Assembly: GCF_005503015.1 (NCBI RefSeq)
Contig: NZ_SCOL01000007.1
Coordinates: 1 to 58,323, forward strand
Reading direction: 5' to 3'
Length of the DNA: 58,323 nucleotides
Source of the DNA: Bacillus sp. E(2018)
GTDB lineage: Bacteria; Bacillota; Bacilli; Bacillales; Fictibacillaceae
Position 1 is the stretch's first letter, and every line of letters starts with the position of its first letter. The position numbers were made by a program, and so were the translations under genes. The notes beneath the pieces are model-generated. The model saw nothing but the letters and a program-made list of their open reading frames with translations, had not been told where the DNA came from and searched no databases. This document shows positions 57,135 to 58,323 of this stretch, in pieces.

Positions 57135-57210
57135 TGGTGGAGCTTAGCGGGATCGAACCGCTGACCTCCTGCGTGCAAGGCAGGCGCTCTCCCAGCTGAG
57201 CTAAAGCCCC
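57135..57210 (-). tRNA. tRNA-Ala(TGC)
   Basis: Acceptor GGGGCTT, anticodon loop CTTGCAC (TGC), encoded CCA. Last gene of the right-hand rRNA-tRNA operon. Confidence 0.97.
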
Positions 57211-57221
57211 GAGAAAATAAA

Positions 57222-57295
57222 TGGAGCGGGTGATGAGAATCGAACTCACGACCAGAGCTTGGAAGGCTCTTGTTTTACCACTAAACTACACCCGC
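57222..57295 (-). tRNA. tRNA-Gly(TCC)
   Basis: Same gene sequence as 308-381; anticodon TCC, encoded CCA. Confidence 0.97.
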
Positions 57296-57340
57296 ATATT
57301 CTATTAGTATCGTCTAACTTCTTATTCGTTAAACATAAGA

Positions 57341-57425
57341 TGGTGGAGGGGGACGGATTCGAACCGCCGAACCCGGAGGGAGCGGATTTACAGTCCGCCG
57401 CGTTTAGCCACTTCGCTACCCCTCC
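57341..57425 (-). tRNA. tRNA-Tyr(GTA)
   Basis: Class II, 85 nt, acceptor GGAGGGG, anticodon loop CTGTAAA (GTA), long variable arm, encoded CCA. Confidence 0.97.
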
Positions 57426-57495
57426 ACATAAAAAAAGAGAGTTACTCTTCAAGCACTTCTTTGTGCTTCTGTGTCTACTATCAAAGAAGTAAACA

Positions 57496-57571
<76 letters not shown>

Positions 57572-57583
57572 AAGCAAAAAAAA

Positions 57584-57659
57584 TGGTGGAGGATGACGGG
57601 TTCGAACCGCCGACCCCCTGCTTGTAAGGCAGGTGCTCTCCCAGCTGAGCTAATCCTCC
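57584..57659 (-). tRNA. tRNA-Val(TAC)
   Basis: Acceptor GGAGGAT, anticodon loop CTTACAA (TAC), encoded CCA. Confidence 0.97.
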
Positions 57660-57676
57660 AAAGTTTATATAAGAAA

Positions 57677-57751
57677 TGGTGACCCGTACGGGATTCGAAC
57701 CCGTGTTACCGCCGTGAAAGGGCGGTGTCTTAACCGCTTGACCAACGGGCC
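57677..57751 (-). tRNA. tRNA-Glu(TTC)
   Basis: Same gene sequence as 1141-1215; anticodon TTC, encoded CCA. Confidence 0.97.
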
Positions 57752-57775
57752 ATAACTGTTTGTTTAAGTATGATA

Positions 57776-57851
57776 TGGAGCTTCCAACCGGGCTCGAACC
57801 GGTGACCTCTTCCTTACCATGGAAGCACTCTACCTGCTGAGCTATGGAAGC
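57776..57851 (-). tRNA. tRNA-Thr(GGT)
   Basis: Acceptor GCTTCCA, anticodon loop ATGGTAA (GGT), encoded CCA. Confidence 0.96.
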
Positions 57852-57860
57852 AAGTAAAAA

Positions 57861-57935
57861 TGGCTCCACAGGCAGGACTCGAACCTGCGACCGATCGGTT
57901 AACAGCCGATAGCTCTACCACTGAGCTACTGTGGA
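57861..57935 (-). tRNA. tRNA-Asn(GTT)
   Basis: Anticodon loop CTGTTAA (GTT), encoded CCA. Differs from the copy at 1313-1387 by a compensated pair in the T stem. First tRNA after 5S. Confidence 0.97.
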
Positions 57936-57981
57936 ATAATGTAATGAAAATCCACAACTAAGTTGTAATTTTGAGATTATA

Positions 57982-58097
<116 letters not shown>

Positions 58098-58258
58098 CCT
58101 AGTTACTTATGTAACACTCTCAAAATCATTTATCCTGTTGGGACAAGATAAATTTTATTATATTTTAAAGCATTTTGCAAGAGATTTTTAAATGATTTTC
58201 ATCATTTTTTTATGTTCTCTCAAAACTAGATACGACGTTTCCAAACGTTATGCTTTTT

Positions 58259-58323
58259 AAGGATAAGCCCTCGACCGATTAGTATCTGTCAGCTCCACGT
58301 GTCACCACGCTTCCACACCAGAC
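58259..58323 (-). rRNA. 23S rRNA, 3' end only (cut by window edge)
   Basis: Reverse complement contains GACACGTGGAGCTGACAGAT, ACTAATCGGTCGAGGGCTTA, the terminal segment of Bacillus 23S rRNA. The gene continues to the right. The 161-base 23S-5S spacer holds no tRNA. Confidence 0.95.

Overview
The window is a 58 kb piece of a chromosome from an endospore-forming Bacillaceae bacterium. The evidence is the rsbRSTUVW-sigB-rsbX stress operon, ndoAI-ndoA and alr next to it, the sigW-rsiW-cdaA-cdaR-glmM-glmS block with a glmS ribozyme, sigX-rsiX, the spore genes cmpA and a yjcZ-type peptide, a Spo0E-family phosphatase, and strong AGGAGG ribosome binding sites with TTG/GTG starts. Moderate AT-richness and dispersed GC-rich intergenic repeats of the kind seen in Bacillus and its relatives (Fictibacillus is a plausible guess) agree with this. 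The genus cannot be fixed from sequence alone.

Layout. Both ends are rRNA/tRNA loci read leftward (minus strand). The right end carries the 23S 3' end, 5S and eight tRNAs. The left end carries twelve tRNAs, then a new rrn promoter and the 5' end of a 16S gene. Between them most genes are on the minus strand. From left: sprT-like metalloprotease, cmpA (plus strand), tex, the complete sigma-B partner-switching operon (4.8-9.7 kb), ndoA/ndoAI toxin-antitoxin, alr, the ydcC-like lipoprotein, acpS and a rhomboid protease. Next is a four-gene operon (14.6-16.8 kb) with a heme-oxygenase-like ABM protein, an unknown helical protein, a CarH-like cobalamin-binding sensor without a DNA-binding domain, and an RsbR-like STAS protein. 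Then come a DinB-like protein, an HD-GYP protein, a D,D-carboxypeptidase, CorA and a Nudix hydrolase.

At 22.0-24.8 kb there is an unusual cassette. A 417-residue XRE-TPR regulator of the RNPP type (NprR/Rap-like) is followed 17 bases later by a 113-residue secreted peptide made of seven tandem 13-residue units with the core DNNP[S/G]IK. A divergent gene of unknown function lies upstream. It looks like a quorum-sensing receptor paired with a poly-pheromone precursor, and it is the strongest candidate here for an undescribed system. The middle (25-46 kb) is accessory metabolism and envelope biology: L,D-transpeptidase, Tag, signal peptidase, LtaS-family enzyme, a QueA-like paralogue with an SDR, UvsE, a catalytically dead NlpC/P60 protein, sigX-rsiX, a TetR-GNAT operon with an obvious operator, a class A PBP, orphan peptide-ABC permeases, a YdaG-like stress protein and an ABC exporter. 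The right third is the conserved envelope block glmS-glmM-cdaR-cdaA (amino-sugar supply and c-di-AMP synthesis), sigW-rsiW and rocF.

Themes. Signal transduction dominates: sigma-B with its stressosome proteins, a possible light/B12 input, two ECF sigma factors with autoregulatory promoters, and the peptide-receptor cassette. Intergenic regions hold four copies of one dispersed repeat family, one of them interrupted by a second repeat family, and three arrays of degenerate repeats with an exact 21-bp period. Start sites were moved from the longest reading frame to the codon with a properly spaced Shine-Dalgarno sequence wherever the sequence allowed.
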